Source: Bacillus sp. FJAT-25509 (GTDB taxonomy: Bacteria > Bacillota > Bacilli > Bacillales > Bacillaceae_G). From it: a DNA stretch of 64,000 nucleotides. This document shows positions 26,854 through 35,326 of the stretch, piece after piece. Position 1 is the stretch's first letter. Every line of letters starts with the position of its first letter. Where the stretch lies: assembly GCF_001420605.1 (NCBI RefSeq), contig NZ_LJIZ01000007.1, positions 1-64,000 of the forward strand, read 5' to 3'. The notes below the pieces were generated by a model, which was not told the origin of the DNA, ran no database searches, and worked only from the letters and a program-made list of their open reading frames with translations. The translations under genes were made by a program, and so were the position numbers.

Positions 26854-26892
26854 AGAATATTCGAAATTAAATCAATACGTCAAACCCGGGTT
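26854..26892 (-). promoter_or_regulatory. Promoter of the M4 protease with adjacent palindrome
   Basis: On the minus strand TTGACG (26878-26883) and TATTCT (26854-26859) are 18 bases apart. The 10-bp palindrome AACCCGGGTT (26883-26892) abuts the -35 box. A second copy of the motif (AACCCGGTTT) lies at 26973-26982. These may be operator sites for the region between the divergent genes. Confidence 0.5.
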
Positions 26893-27043
26893 CTTTTTAT
26901 AGTGGTTTTACAGCTTTTCATCCTAAAAATGACTAATTCTGACAAAAAACTACCACAAATCGACTCAAAAATAACCCGGTTTCAATTTTCTGACAACTGA
27001 GCAATAATGAATTTCAACAGGGCTTTTGCAAAGGAGTGAAAAT

Positions 27044-27895
27044 TTGAAACAAGCAAGGAAAAAAGTCTCCATCATCGTAAGTTTATGTTCTATTCAATTT
27101 TACTTGGCAATGCAAACAGTTGGTCAAACGGAGGCAACCTTTTCTAGTCAAGCATCTTCAGAACAAGTCGTTTCAGCAGCCATTGTGTTTCCTAAAACAA
27201 TCCAACAACTAGAACTAGCCGCAAAAAATCATTCAACAAGAGCTAATCAATTATATGATTCGATCATGAAGATATCTATTACTGGTACAGACACTGAATT
27301 ATCAAATTTACTTACTACTGTTCTCAATGAGGAACATGAAATAAATAATGAGATTAAGAGTTTACAAAGTATTCAAGAGCAGTTGAACTCTTATCACAAT
27401 CAAATTCATGAACTTCCAGAAACTGAACAAAGTAAATATGAATACGAGAGAAAAGGCTATCAGGTTGTTAACCAACTAATCCACCAATTAAATGAGTCAA
27501 TTAATCTACAAAAGATAGCGTCAATTAAATCTACAATTCAAACCCAGCTCAATGAAAGTAATGAAAAGATTAATAACGATATTAATGAACCTAAAAATAG
27601 TACAGGTGCAAGTCAGAGCCAAAGTTCTGATAGTTCAGATACAGATTCAATACTGAGTCAGGATTCTAAAGATTCTAATTCCGAATCGATCCAGAGCCAG
27701 GATTCTAATCATTCCAATACAGATTCATCTCCGAGCCGGGATTCTAATCATTCCGATACAGATTCATCTCTGAGCCGGGATTCTAATCATTCCGATACAG
27801 ATTCATCTCTGAGCCGGGATTCTAATCATTCCGATACCGATTCAATTCCGAACCAGGATTCTGATCATACCAATACGGATACAAAGTCAGATTAA
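27044..27895 (+). CDS. Secreted Ser/Asp-repeat protein at the head of the sipW-tasA locus
   Basis: This 283-residue exported protein has a basic start (MKQARKKVSII), a hydrophobic signal segment to about residue 27, and a helical middle (about 50-180) rich in Gln/Asn/Glu. A C-terminal low-complexity tail is made of six 13-residue units based on DSNHSDTDSSLSR. It resembles proteins encoded just before sipW in the Bacillus cereus group (DUF4047-like, from memory) and occupies the place of tapA in B. subtilis. TTG 27044 follows AAGGAG by 8 bases. It probably helps build or anchor TasA fibres, which is inferred from position. The tail units are nearly identical in DNA. Confidence 0.6.
   Translation: MKQARKKVSIIVSLCSIQFYLAMQTVGQTEATFSSQASSEQVVSAAIVFPKTIQQLELAAKNHSTRANQLYDSIMKISITGTDTELSNLLTTVLNEEHEINNEIKSLQSIQEQLNSYHNQIHELPETEQSKYEYERKGYQVVNQLIHQLNESINLQKIASIKSTIQTQLNESNEKINNDINEPKNSTGASQSQSSDSSDTDSILSQDSKDSNSESIQSQDSNHSNTDSSPSRDSNHSDTDSSLSRDSNHSDTDSSLSRDSNHSDTDSIPNQDSDHTNTDTKSD
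27662..27892 (+). repeat. Tandem 39-bp repeat within the Ser/Asp-rich protein
   Basis: Five full units and one partial unit start at 27662, 27701, 27740, 27779, 27818 and 27857, with an exact 39-base period. The third and fourth units are identical in DNA, which suggests recent slippage or recombination. The period keeps the reading frame. Confidence 0.92.
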
Positions 27896-27943
27896 ATTTC
27901 TAATAATTCAGTAAATAAATTTCAAACGAATAGGTGATCTCTC

Positions 27944-28492
27944 ATGTTGAAGAAAATTTTATCAATTGTAGGTACTATTTTTAAAAGTATTTCTATTATC
28001 ATCTTGTGTTTCTTAGCTTTTATTGTGATTTCATCAAGGTTTACAGGTGGAGATTCTACCATTTTAGGCTATCAATTAAAAGCTGTTTTATCTGGATCAA
28101 TGGAACCTACATTTCATACTGGTTCAATAATTGCTGTTAAGCTAGGTGCAAATCCATCATCATATCAAAAAGGCGACATTGTTACCTTTCAAATGGACAA
28201 TAAGCTGATCACCCACAGAATAGCTGCCGTCCATCATAAAAATGGTGAAACTTCATATAAAACAAAGGGTGATAACAATAACGCCCAAGACTTATGGACT
28301 GTGTATCCTCAGAATATTGTAGGAAAATATTCTAATTTCACGGTTCCATATGTTGGCTATGCATTAAATTTTGTAAGCTCAAAAGCTGGATCAGCACTAT
28401 TGTTAATTGTTCCAGGTATCCTTTTAACTCTTTCAGCGCTACGCAATTTATTCCAATTAAGAAAAGAGTTTGAACAAAAAACTGCAGGATGA
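27944..28492 (+). CDS. sipW: Signal peptidase I, SipW (ER-type)
   Basis: SipW processes the matrix proteins TasA and TapA. The 182-residue protein has an N-terminal membrane helix, the nucleophile Ser52 in VLSGSMEPT, and His91 (KLITHRIAAVH) where ordinary bacterial signal peptidases have Lys. The Asp-bearing box KGDNNNAQD follows. This Ser-His-Asp set is the ER/archaeal type that marks SipW. A second membrane helix lies near the C-terminus. It sits between the repeat protein and tasA, as expected for the matrix operon. Confidence 0.93.
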   Translation: MLKKILSIVGTIFKSISIIILCFLAFIVISSRFTGGDSTILGYQLKAVLSGSMEPTFHTGSIIAVKLGANPSSYQKGDIVTFQMDNKLITHRIAAVHHKNGETSYKTKGDNNNAQDLWTVYPQNIVGKYSNFTVPYVGYALNFVSSKAGSALLLIVPGILLTLSALRNLFQLRKEFEQKTAG

Positions 28493-28504
28493 AGTTGGTT
28501 AGAT

Positions 28505-28533
28505 CTCTTAAGTACAAAATAAAAGCTTAAGAG
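28505..28533 (+). other. Hairpin between sipW and tasA
   Basis: CTCTTAAG (28505-28512) pairs with CTTAAGAG (28526-28533), followed by TTTAATAAAT. It could be a weak terminator or a processing site that raises tasA mRNA over sipW mRNA. Confidence 0.5.
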
Positions 28534-28564
28534 TTTAATAAATAAACCTTAAGGGGGAAATGAA

Positions 28565-29179
28565 ATGAGTTTTACTAAGAGAATTGGTCAAGTTGTAATG
28601 AGTGGAGCAGTCGGTTTGTCATTAATTAGTGGAGGTACTTTTGCATATTTCAGCGATACAGTTAAAACTGATAATACATTTGCAGCAGGTACATTAGACT
28701 TAGGGATGAACCCTAATGCTGTTGTTAACATAAGCAATTTAAAACCTGGTGATGAAGTATATCGTGAATTTACGTTAGAAAACAATGGAACTCTAGATAT
28801 TAACAAAGTTTTATTAAACACTAAATATCAAGTTGAGGACGCAAAAAATAATAACACAGAAGACCTTGCTAAGCATATTAAAGTAACGATTATGTACAAC
28901 ACAAGCAGTGCTACAAATGAAATCGTTGAAACTACATTATATGACTTACAAAATCAAACTCCTGATTTAACGGCAATTAACCAATTTGTAGGTAGTACAA
29001 AAGATCCAGACGGCATTGCAGCAGGACAAAAAGAAAAGATTTTTGTATTATTCGAGTTTGTTGATAATGGAAAAGACCAAAACCAATTCCAAGGGGACAA
29101 GCTAAAAGTTGATTGGACATTTAATGCTCAAACTGGTGATGGTAAATACTACGACGACACTGATCCTAACAGCAACTAA
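28565..29179 (+). CDS. tasA: Biofilm matrix fibre protein, TasA/CalY (camelysin) family
   Basis: This 204-residue secreted protein has a signal peptide ending GGTFA, followed by YFSDT at residues 28-32, the classic TasA/camelysin cleavage site. The mature body is beta-rich: FAAGTLDLGMNP, ISNLKPGDEVYREFTLENNG, and the end KLKVDWTFNAQ. TasA/CalY form amyloid-like matrix fibres, and camelysin was described as a surface metalloprotease. Its dedicated peptidase sipW is immediately upstream. AAGGGGG precedes the ATG, and a strong terminator follows, so it is the last gene of the matrix locus. Only one tasA-type gene is present here. Confidence 0.92.
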   Translation: MSFTKRIGQVVMSGAVGLSLISGGTFAYFSDTVKTDNTFAAGTLDLGMNPNAVVNISNLKPGDEVYREFTLENNGTLDINKVLLNTKYQVEDAKNNNTEDLAKHIKVTIMYNTSSATNEIVETTLYDLQNQTPDLTAINQFVGSTKDPDGIAAGQKEKIFVLFEFVDNGKDQNQFQGDKLKVDWTFNAQTGDGKYYDDTDPNSN

Positions 29180-29187
29180 TAAAAAAC

Positions 29188-29220
29188 AAAAAGCCACCTA
29201 TTTAAATTAGGTGGTTTTTC
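29188..29220 (+). terminator. Terminator after tasA
   Basis: CCACCTA (29194-29200) pairs with TAGGTGG (29208-29214), extended by weaker pairs and followed by a T-run. Confidence 0.85.
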
Positions 29221-29320
29221 TATCTTTCTATTAAACCAAGTAAGTCATTCATAACATTTAAATTTTCTTTAACAATTAATCTTTCTTCTCCGCTCTCAAT
29301 TTATAAATTCTTAATATGTA

Positions 29321-29347
29321 AAAAAAAGAAGCTGTAAAAACAACTTC
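29321..29347 (-). terminator. Terminator of the PTS/transketolase operon
   Basis: On the minus strand GAAGTTGT pairs with ACAGCTTC, with one wobble, followed by seven T residues. Confidence 0.8.
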
Positions 29348-29366
29348 CTAAAATTGATAACTTTTT

Positions 29367-30326
29367 CTAGTTTTTTAATTCCTCTACACTCTTAACAATG
29401 TCATTTGCCGTTAACTTATAAAATTCCTTTAAATAGTCTTCCTTGCCAACTTGCCCAAATTGTTCTTTAATCCCGATTCGTCTCATTTTAGTTGGACAAT
29501 GCTCACTTAATACTTCTGCTACCGCACTACCTAAACCGCCTATAACATTATGATTTTCAGCCGTGACAATTGCCCTTGTTTTGTTAGCATATTTTACGAT
29601 TAAGTCTTTATCTATTGGCTTTATTGAAAACATATCGATTACACTTGTTTCAATTCCTTTTCCCTGAAGTATGTCAGCAGCCTTCAACGATTCAGCGACC
29701 ATAATGCCACTTGCAATGATTGTTACATCATCACCATTTCGAAGGACCTTACCTTTACCGGATTCAAATGTTTCGTTTTCATCATAAAGTTTGACAGCTT
29801 TTTTACGAATTGTTCGGATATAATGAATCCCGTATTCCTTCTCAACTTTGCGGAGTAAGTACCCAAGTTGATTGGCGTCACTTGCTTCATATACATTTGC
29901 ATTTGGAATTAAACGAGCAAGTCCTAAGTCTTCAAATGCCATATGTGTCCCACCATTATGCTCTGCAGTAACCCCCGAATCAGAACCTAATATTTTTATA
30001 TTCAATCTTGCATATGCACCTGAAACGAACAATTGATCAAACGCTCGACGAGTAGCAAATTGCGCAAATGTATGAACATAAGGAATTTTTCCAGTGAGTG
30101 ATAGACCAGAAGCTACTCCCATCATATTCGCTTCCATAATCCCACAATTTATTAATTGTTTTGGTATTTCACCAATAATTTTACTTGTAGTAATTGCACT
30201 CATTAAATCAGCTTCTAGGGCAATTACATTTGGATTTTTCTGCGCCATTTCAAGTAGTGTATTGGCATACATTTGTCTCATTTCTATACGATCTAATTCA
30301 TAACTCTTAAATGGTGTTTGAATCAT
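29367..30326 (-). CDS. Transketolase, C-terminal half
   Basis: This 319-residue protein carries the pyrimidine-binding and C-terminal domains of a transketolase. The catalytic Glu that activates TPP lies in NCGIMEANMMG, and EHNGGTHMAFEDL with MFSIKPID are typical of the split archaeal-style enzyme. It overlaps the N-terminal half by 4 bases (ATGA), so the two subunits are translationally coupled. It is the last gene of an ascorbate-type PTS operon. Transketolase moves two-carbon units between sugar phosphates; the substrate here is probably a pentose phosphate derived from the PTS sugar. Confidence 0.9.
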   Translation of the reverse strand: MIQTPFKSYELDRIEMRQMYANTLLEMAQKNPNVIALEADLMSAITTSKIIGEIPKQLINCGIMEANMMGVASGLSLTGKIPYVHTFAQFATRRAFDQLFVSGAYARLNIKILGSDSGVTAEHNGGTHMAFEDLGLARLIPNANVYEASDANQLGYLLRKVEKEYGIHYIRTIRKKAVKLYDENETFESGKGKVLRNGDDVTIIASGIMVAESLKAADILQGKGIETSVIDMFSIKPIDKDLIVKYANKTRAIVTAENHNVIGGLGSAVAEVLSEHCPTKMRRIGIKEQFGQVGKEDYLKEFYKLTANDIVKSVEELKN

Positions 30327-31174
30327 GAATTCACGACCCTTCCTAGTTTATTTCCTAGTTCAGTAATTGCTCCTAAAATAGCTTCTTCATCCGCTTGGTT
30401 GGGCCGTATATGATGGTTATCAGCTTTCTCTTCTAAATATTTAACACCTTGACCTTTAACCGTATCTAAAATAATTGCAATTGGTTTGTCGCTCTGAAAT
30501 TTCCCCTTCATAATCGAGGCATAAATTTGTTCAATTGATTTTCCATCGACTTTTAATGTGTAAAAACCAAAAGCCTTAAATTTTTCTACAAAATCAAATG
30601 GATCAATAATATCCTTAGTTAACCCATCAAGCTGTTTTTTATTGTCATCAACAAAAACAAATAAGTTGTTTAATTTATGGTGCGCAGCAAATTGAAGTGC
30701 CTCCCAACACTGCCCTTCATTAAGCTCTCCATCACCTACTATGCAATAAGTATAATTATCCATTTCAGAAAGTTTATGAGACAAAGCCACTCCAACTGCT
30801 GCTGATATACCCTGTCCTAAAGATCCTGTTGTCATATCAATACCAGGCGTTAAATTTCGATCGGGATGGGAAGGGAGTGTAGTCCCATTTTGATTTAAAG
30901 TGTATAAAACCTCTTCAGGAAAATATCCCTTTAAAGCCAATGTTGCGTATAGTCCAGGTCCACCATGACCCTTTGATAGTATAAAGTAATCTCTTTCCTG
31001 CCATGAAGGGTTTTTGGGATCGACCTTCATCACTTCACCATATAAAACTGCTAAAGTCTCAATAATTGATAAGCTTCCACCATAATGTCCAAAACCAAGA
31101 TTATATAGTTCTTTTAAAGTTAGATAGCGAATTTCGTCACGAAATGCTTCTATTTTTTGAAGATTGAATTTCAA
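30323..31174 (-). CDS. Transketolase, N-terminal half
   Basis: This 283-residue protein carries the PP-binding domain. The TPP motif runs from GDGELNEGQ to VDDNKKQLDG, and GHGGPGLYA and GSLGQGISAAVG are conserved. The start is TTG 31174, 7 bases after AAAGGAGG; an upstream TTG at 31195 lies before that site. It forms the complete enzyme with the following gene. It differs from the housekeeping single-chain transketolase, so it is probably dedicated to this operon. Confidence 0.9.
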   Translation of the reverse strand: MKFNLQKIEAFRDEIRYLTLKELYNLGFGHYGGSLSIIETLAVLYGEVMKVDPKNPSWQERDYFILSKGHGGPGLYATLALKGYFPEEVLYTLNQNGTTLPSHPDRNLTPGIDMTTGSLGQGISAAVGVALSHKLSEMDNYTYCIVGDGELNEGQCWEALQFAAHHKLNNLFVFVDDNKKQLDGLTKDIIDPFDFVEKFKAFGFYTLKVDGKSIEQIYASIMKGKFQSDKPIAIILDTVKGQGVKYLEEKADNHHIRPNQADEEAILGAITELGNKLGRVVNS

Positions 31175-31269
31175 TCGAAATCCTCCTTTAATCAATAAAA
31201 TACAACATACATCATTTTCATAATTTAGCTCATTTTAGATCTTAGTAGATTCGTATTGTGACATATTAA

Positions 31270-32646
31270 TTAAGCCTCGATGTTTGCAGATTTACTGTTG
31301 TTACGATCTTTTTTGAATAATCCAAACAACACAGCTATTGCAACTAAACCTACTACTGTTACCGTTACACCGGTTGCTCCAAATGACTTAGCAATATGCC
31401 CTAAAATGATACCTGATGTAGCAAAGTCTGCATCAGAGAATGTCGTACTTGCAAATCCTAAGTCACCTAGAACTGGTAATAAAAAGACAGGCAAGAACGT
31501 AATTAACAAACCATTTGCGAATGATCCAATCGTTGCTCCTCGTATCCCCCCAGTAGAATTACCGAATACTCCAGCTGTAGCTCCAGTAAAGAAGTGGGGA
31601 ACAACCCCTGGTAAAATGATAATAGATCCTGTTAGACCAAGGAAAACCATTCCTACAATTCCTCCGAGAAAGCTACAAAAGAAACCAATTAAAACTGCAT
31701 TTGGTGCATATGGGAAAACAATAGGACAATCAAGTGCAGGTTTTGAATTAGGAACTAATTTATTTGATATCCCTTTAAATGCTGGTACAATTTCAGCCAA
31801 AACAAGTCGCACACCAGATAAAATAATAAAGACACCCGCAGCAAAAGTAACTGATTGAATTAATGAATAAACAAGATAATGAGTTCCCCCACTTAGTTCC
31901 TTCTCTATATAAGTAGGACCAGCAAAAAGTGCTATAACAAGGTATATAATTGTCATTGTTAACGCAATCGTAACGGAACTATCACGTAAAAATCCTAATC
32001 CTTTTGGAAATTTTATCTCTTCTGTCGATCGTGATCCTTTGCCGACTACCTTTCCAACTAAACCGGAAAGAACATAACCTAAACTTGAAAAATGTCCAAA
32101 TCCTACATTATCGTTACCTGTAATTTTTCTCATAAACGGTTGGCTTAAAGCTGGGAAAACAGCCATAATTAAACCAAGTGCTAGTGAACCAACGATTACA
32201 AGTGGGACACCTTTTAATCCTGAAACTACTAAAATAACAGCTAGCATACAAGCCATATATAATGTATGGTGACCTGTTAAAAATATATATTTTAGTCTAG
32301 TAAATCGAGCAATAATAATGTTTGCAACCATACCAAAGAACATAATATAGGCAGTGAATGAACCATATTTTGATAGTGCCATTGCTACGATTGCTTCATT
32401 ATTTGGAACTACACCTGAAACATGAAACGCTTCTTGAAACATCTTACCAAAAGGGTCTAGTGAGCCCACGACAATTCCAGCCCCGGCAGAAATTACGATA
32501 AATCCTAAAAAAGTTTTAGTTGTCCCTTTAATAATCTCGCTTGTAGGCTTTTTCTGAATAATAAGTCCAACAAGTGAAATTAGTGCTACTAAAACTGCCG
32601 GTTGACTTAATACATCCATAATTAATTTCAGAAACCTTGCTTCCAC
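31270..32646 (-). CDS. PTS ascorbate-type permease EIIC (UlaA/SgaT family)
   Basis: This is a roughly 458-residue integral membrane transporter of the ascorbate/galactitol PTS superfamily with about eleven hydrophobic segments. Conserved stretches include PTSEIIKGTTKTFLGF, FTGATAGVFGNSTGG and GAIGSFANG-like loops. GTG 32646 lies 8 bases after AGGAGG; the TTG six bases earlier is too close. It works with the EIIB encoded just upstream. The family includes L-ascorbate transporters but also others of unknown substrate. The transketolase pair and lack of ula degradation genes leave the substrate open. Confidence 0.88.
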   Translation of the reverse strand: MEARFLKLIMDVLSQPAVLVALISLVGLIIQKKPTSEIIKGTTKTFLGFIVISAGAGIVVGSLDPFGKMFQEAFHVSGVVPNNEAIVAMALSKYGSFTAYIMFFGMVANIIIARFTRLKYIFLTGHHTLYMACMLAVILVVSGLKGVPLVIVGSLALGLIMAVFPALSQPFMRKITGNDNVGFGHFSSLGYVLSGLVGKVVGKGSRSTEEIKFPKGLGFLRDSSVTIALTMTIIYLVIALFAGPTYIEKELSGGTHYLVYSLIQSVTFAAGVFIILSGVRLVLAEIVPAFKGISNKLVPNSKPALDCPIVFPYAPNAVLIGFFCSFLGGIVGMVFLGLTGSIIILPGVVPHFFTGATAGVFGNSTGGIRGATIGSFANGLLITFLPVFLLPVLGDLGFASTTFSDADFATSGIILGHIAKSFGATGVTVTVVGLVAIAVLFGLFKKDRNNSKSANIEA

Positions 32647-32694
32647 GAACAAAACCTCCTATAAATAATATTTGATGTAAATTAATCCTTAAAT

Positions 32695-32976
32695 TTAAAA
32701 TAAGCCTTTTGATTGAAGAACTTGTGTTAACTTCGTACGAAGACCATCCATATCGATAATGCTATCAATCACAACAACCTCACCTAAATGCCCCATACCT
32801 TCTGCTATGTCCTTTGCCGCGATAAAAACATCTGCTGAGTCAGGCGTAGCAGAACTAAGATCTGAATGTTCTACTTCAATCCCACTTACTCCTAACTCAT
32901 TTAATATTTGAACAATATTCATCTCTAACATAAAGCTACTTCCTAATCCTGAGCCACATACTGCTAAAATTTTCAT
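32695..32976 (-). CDS. PTS EIIB component, ascorbate (UlaB/SgaB) type
   Basis: This 93-residue phosphocarrier has its phosphorylatable Cys in MKILAVCGSGLGSS (Cys7). It accepts phosphate from an EIIA and passes it to the sugar carried by EIIC. I chose ATG 32976 because GGAGGGG lies 7 bases before it; a TTG at 33000 precedes that site. No free-standing EIIA gene is present. The EIIA domain fused to the regulator upstream may serve. Confidence 0.92.
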   Translation of the reverse strand: MKILAVCGSGLGSSFMLEMNIVQILNELGVSGIEVEHSDLSSATPDSADVFIAAKDIAEGMGHLGEVVVIDSIIDMDGLRTKLTQVLQSKGLF

Positions 32977-33021
32977 AACGAACCCCTCCATTTTTTTCAA
33001 CTAATCTATTAAACTTGAAGA

Positions 33022-35085
33022 TCAATTAACTGCTGAATAGTGTTCAAATAATTCCACTAATACATTTGAAGATTCTGCTTCCTTCAGAAGTTCAATATTC
33101 TCTTTTTCACTAAGTAACTTTGTCAGCTGCGAAAGAGCTTTCAGATGTGTTTTATTGTCTATTGCTGCAATACAAAACAATAGTCGAACAGGATACTTTT
33201 CATCATTTAAAAAGAATACTGGCTTGTTCAGTTTTAAAAAACTCATTCCTACTTTGTTTACTCCCATTTCTGGTCGAGCATGTGGAATGGCAACCTCAGG
33301 ACCTATTACTACATACGGCCCCATCGTTTTTATATTTTCTAGCATCGCATCTACATATGACCTATTAATTGCTCCATTCTTTAACAATGGATCGGCCACA
33401 ACTTTTATGGCATCTTCCCAATTTGAAAGATGATTAATCATTTGAATTGTTTCCTCTTTTAATAGATCTTGTAACACAGGTTGTCTCCTCCTAGATATAT
33501 CTACTTTTTTATGAAAAGTAATTTGACTTAAAGCAGCTTTCAACCCCACTTCGTCGTAAACATTCGCATACTTTTCAATCGTTTGAATTAGTTCATTCAT
33601 TGAAAGATCATAATATTGAATCCCAAATAAATACTGGTAAACTTCATTGACAATGCTATTTTTTTCACTAGGTGTCATAATTGGTTTAACTCTAAAACAT
33701 GGTATCTTTGTATCTAAATCAACTGTGGAAAACATTAGATCATATTCATTGAAATTTCCTTCTTTAAATTCCTGTAATGATAATATTTTCTCTACGATAA
33801 TTTCAGAAAAAAGTGCCTCAAGTTGGTGCTTGACCATTAATGAGGAACTAATTCCACTTGGACAAACAACGATTGCACGTTTCTTTTGCGGAAGAACCTT
33901 TTTGGGTTTCTCTAAAAGTGCACCAAAGTGAATCGTAATATAGCCAATTTCCTCCTCGGGTATCGTGATACTTAAAAGAGTACCGATTGGAGAAAGCAAT
34001 TCTTTTACAATTGTAAAAAGTTCTTTATGCTCATTCATAATTTGAGAAAGTAGAGGATTAAAAATAGGAATTCTATATTTCATGCGAAAATAAGCTGGTT
34101 TTAAATGTTGATACAATGTACTAACTACTTCATTCTTTTTCTCAAAAGCAATACAAGCCTTTGATTCAAAGTCGAACACTAATTGTTCACTTAGCTTAAA
34201 AAGTAAGCCACGATCATCATCTTGAACTTGGTTTCTCCCTAAAGATAAACCTAATAATTGAATTGTAAGATAACAAATTTCTGGATCATTTCCATCAATT
34301 TGAAGAAGTTGACTAATCTTCTCTGCTACTAACCACATTGAATCTTGCTTTAGAATTTGGATTTCATCAGGATGAAATAAAACAAACTTTTTTTCTGTCT
34401 GACGATAAAAATAATAAATAAGAAAGTAAACAAATTGCTTTAAACGTTCCTCTACAAATTGAAGATTGAAATCTTTTTCAATTTGTATTAGCACATTATG
34501 CATATCAACGAATTCATAAAGTCTATCTCGATCCTTTAAAATATAATTTATAATTTTTTCACCATATGGTATTTGTAAAAGCCGAGATAGGAATTGCATA
34601 AGTAAAACTCTCTTATCAAATTCTGTGCCTTCTAAGTGATAACCATTTTGTCTTGAGTATTCAATTTTTACTAACTGAGTACCGATTATTTCATTTAACT
34701 TTTTCACATCGGAGATTGTTGTATTTTTACTAACTCCCAATAGTTGAGTTAAATGAGCTGTTGAAAGTGATTCCTTACGGATAATTAAATACAAGTAGAT
34801 TACTATTTGACGCTCATCTTCTGTAAAAATAAAATCTTTCTTTAATTCTTTGTTTTTTTGTTCTTTAAAAAACTGAGTAACATCTTCTGGCATTTTAATG
34901 TAATGAATACCTTTGTACTCAATGGGAGGCAATCCTTTTACTTTTAACCAGTAATTAATTTTGTCCAAATCATATGAAACCTGCCTTCTTGTTAACTGCG
35001 TAGAATTCATTACCTGATTCATTGTCGTATGATTTAAATTAAGTAAGTGGTCCAATAGTATTGCGGGGCGTTTCTCAATGATCAT
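33022..35085 (-). CDS. PRD-containing transcriptional activator with EIIB-like and EIIA domains
   Basis: This 687-residue regulator has, in order, two N-terminal winged helices (about 1-170), two PTS regulation domains (about 180-400), a GatB-like EIIB domain with Cys (VVCPSGISSSLMV, near residue 410), and a C-terminal EIIA type 2 domain with phospho-His in the loop IPHARPE. This is the MtlR/LicR-type layout. It senses PTS phosphorylation and should activate the operon that follows directly (EIIB, EIIC, transketolase halves). AGGAGG precedes the ATG. The EIIA domain may double as the missing transport EIIA. Confidence 0.9.
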   Translation of the reverse strand: MIIEKRPAILLDHLLNLNHTTMNQVMNSTQLTRRQVSYDLDKINYWLKVKGLPPIEYKGIHYIKMPEDVTQFFKEQKNKELKKDFIFTEDERQIVIYLYLIIRKESLSTAHLTQLLGVSKNTTISDVKKLNEIIGTQLVKIEYSRQNGYHLEGTEFDKRVLLMQFLSRLLQIPYGEKIINYILKDRDRLYEFVDMHNVLIQIEKDFNLQFVEERLKQFVYFLIYYFYRQTEKKFVLFHPDEIQILKQDSMWLVAEKISQLLQIDGNDPEICYLTIQLLGLSLGRNQVQDDDRGLLFKLSEQLVFDFESKACIAFEKKNEVVSTLYQHLKPAYFRMKYRIPIFNPLLSQIMNEHKELFTIVKELLSPIGTLLSITIPEEEIGYITIHFGALLEKPKKVLPQKKRAIVVCPSGISSSLMVKHQLEALFSEIIVEKILSLQEFKEGNFNEYDLMFSTVDLDTKIPCFRVKPIMTPSEKNSIVNEVYQYLFGIQYYDLSMNELIQTIEKYANVYDEVGLKAALSQITFHKKVDISRRRQPVLQDLLKEETIQMINHLSNWEDAIKVVADPLLKNGAINRSYVDAMLENIKTMGPYVVIGPEVAIPHARPEMGVNKVGMSFLKLNKPVFFLNDEKYPVRLLFCIAAIDNKTHLKALSQLTKLLSEKENIELLKEAESSNVLVELFEHYSAVN

Positions 35086-35223
35086 TGGCTTTACCTCCTG
35101 TTTTTATCATATTATAAACCGCTTACATTCTGTTTAGAGATTGGGAACAATAGATGTAAGATAAAGGTTACAAAGTTGTGCTGAAGTAAATTTATACCCA
35201 TAAATCTATTTGTTATACGATAG

Positions 35224-35278
35224 AAAAAACCCATTATCGAAACAAAAGTAATTTGATTACTTTGCCTTCAATAATGGG
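35224..35278 (-). terminator. Terminator of the P-loop kinase-like gene
   Basis: On the minus strand CCCATTAT pairs with ATAATGGG, with AAAGTAAT/ATTACTTT nested inside, followed by TTTTTT. Confidence 0.85.
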
Positions 35279-35326
35279 AAAAGATTATTAAAATAAAAGT
35301 TAGCAGTAAATCTATTTACTTTCTAC

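Noticed and set aside
29220-29303. Minus-strand stretch reading ESGEERLIVKENLNVMNDL before a stop
   Set aside because: It has no start codon or binding site and directly follows an in-frame TAA; it may be a relic but cannot be supported as a gene.
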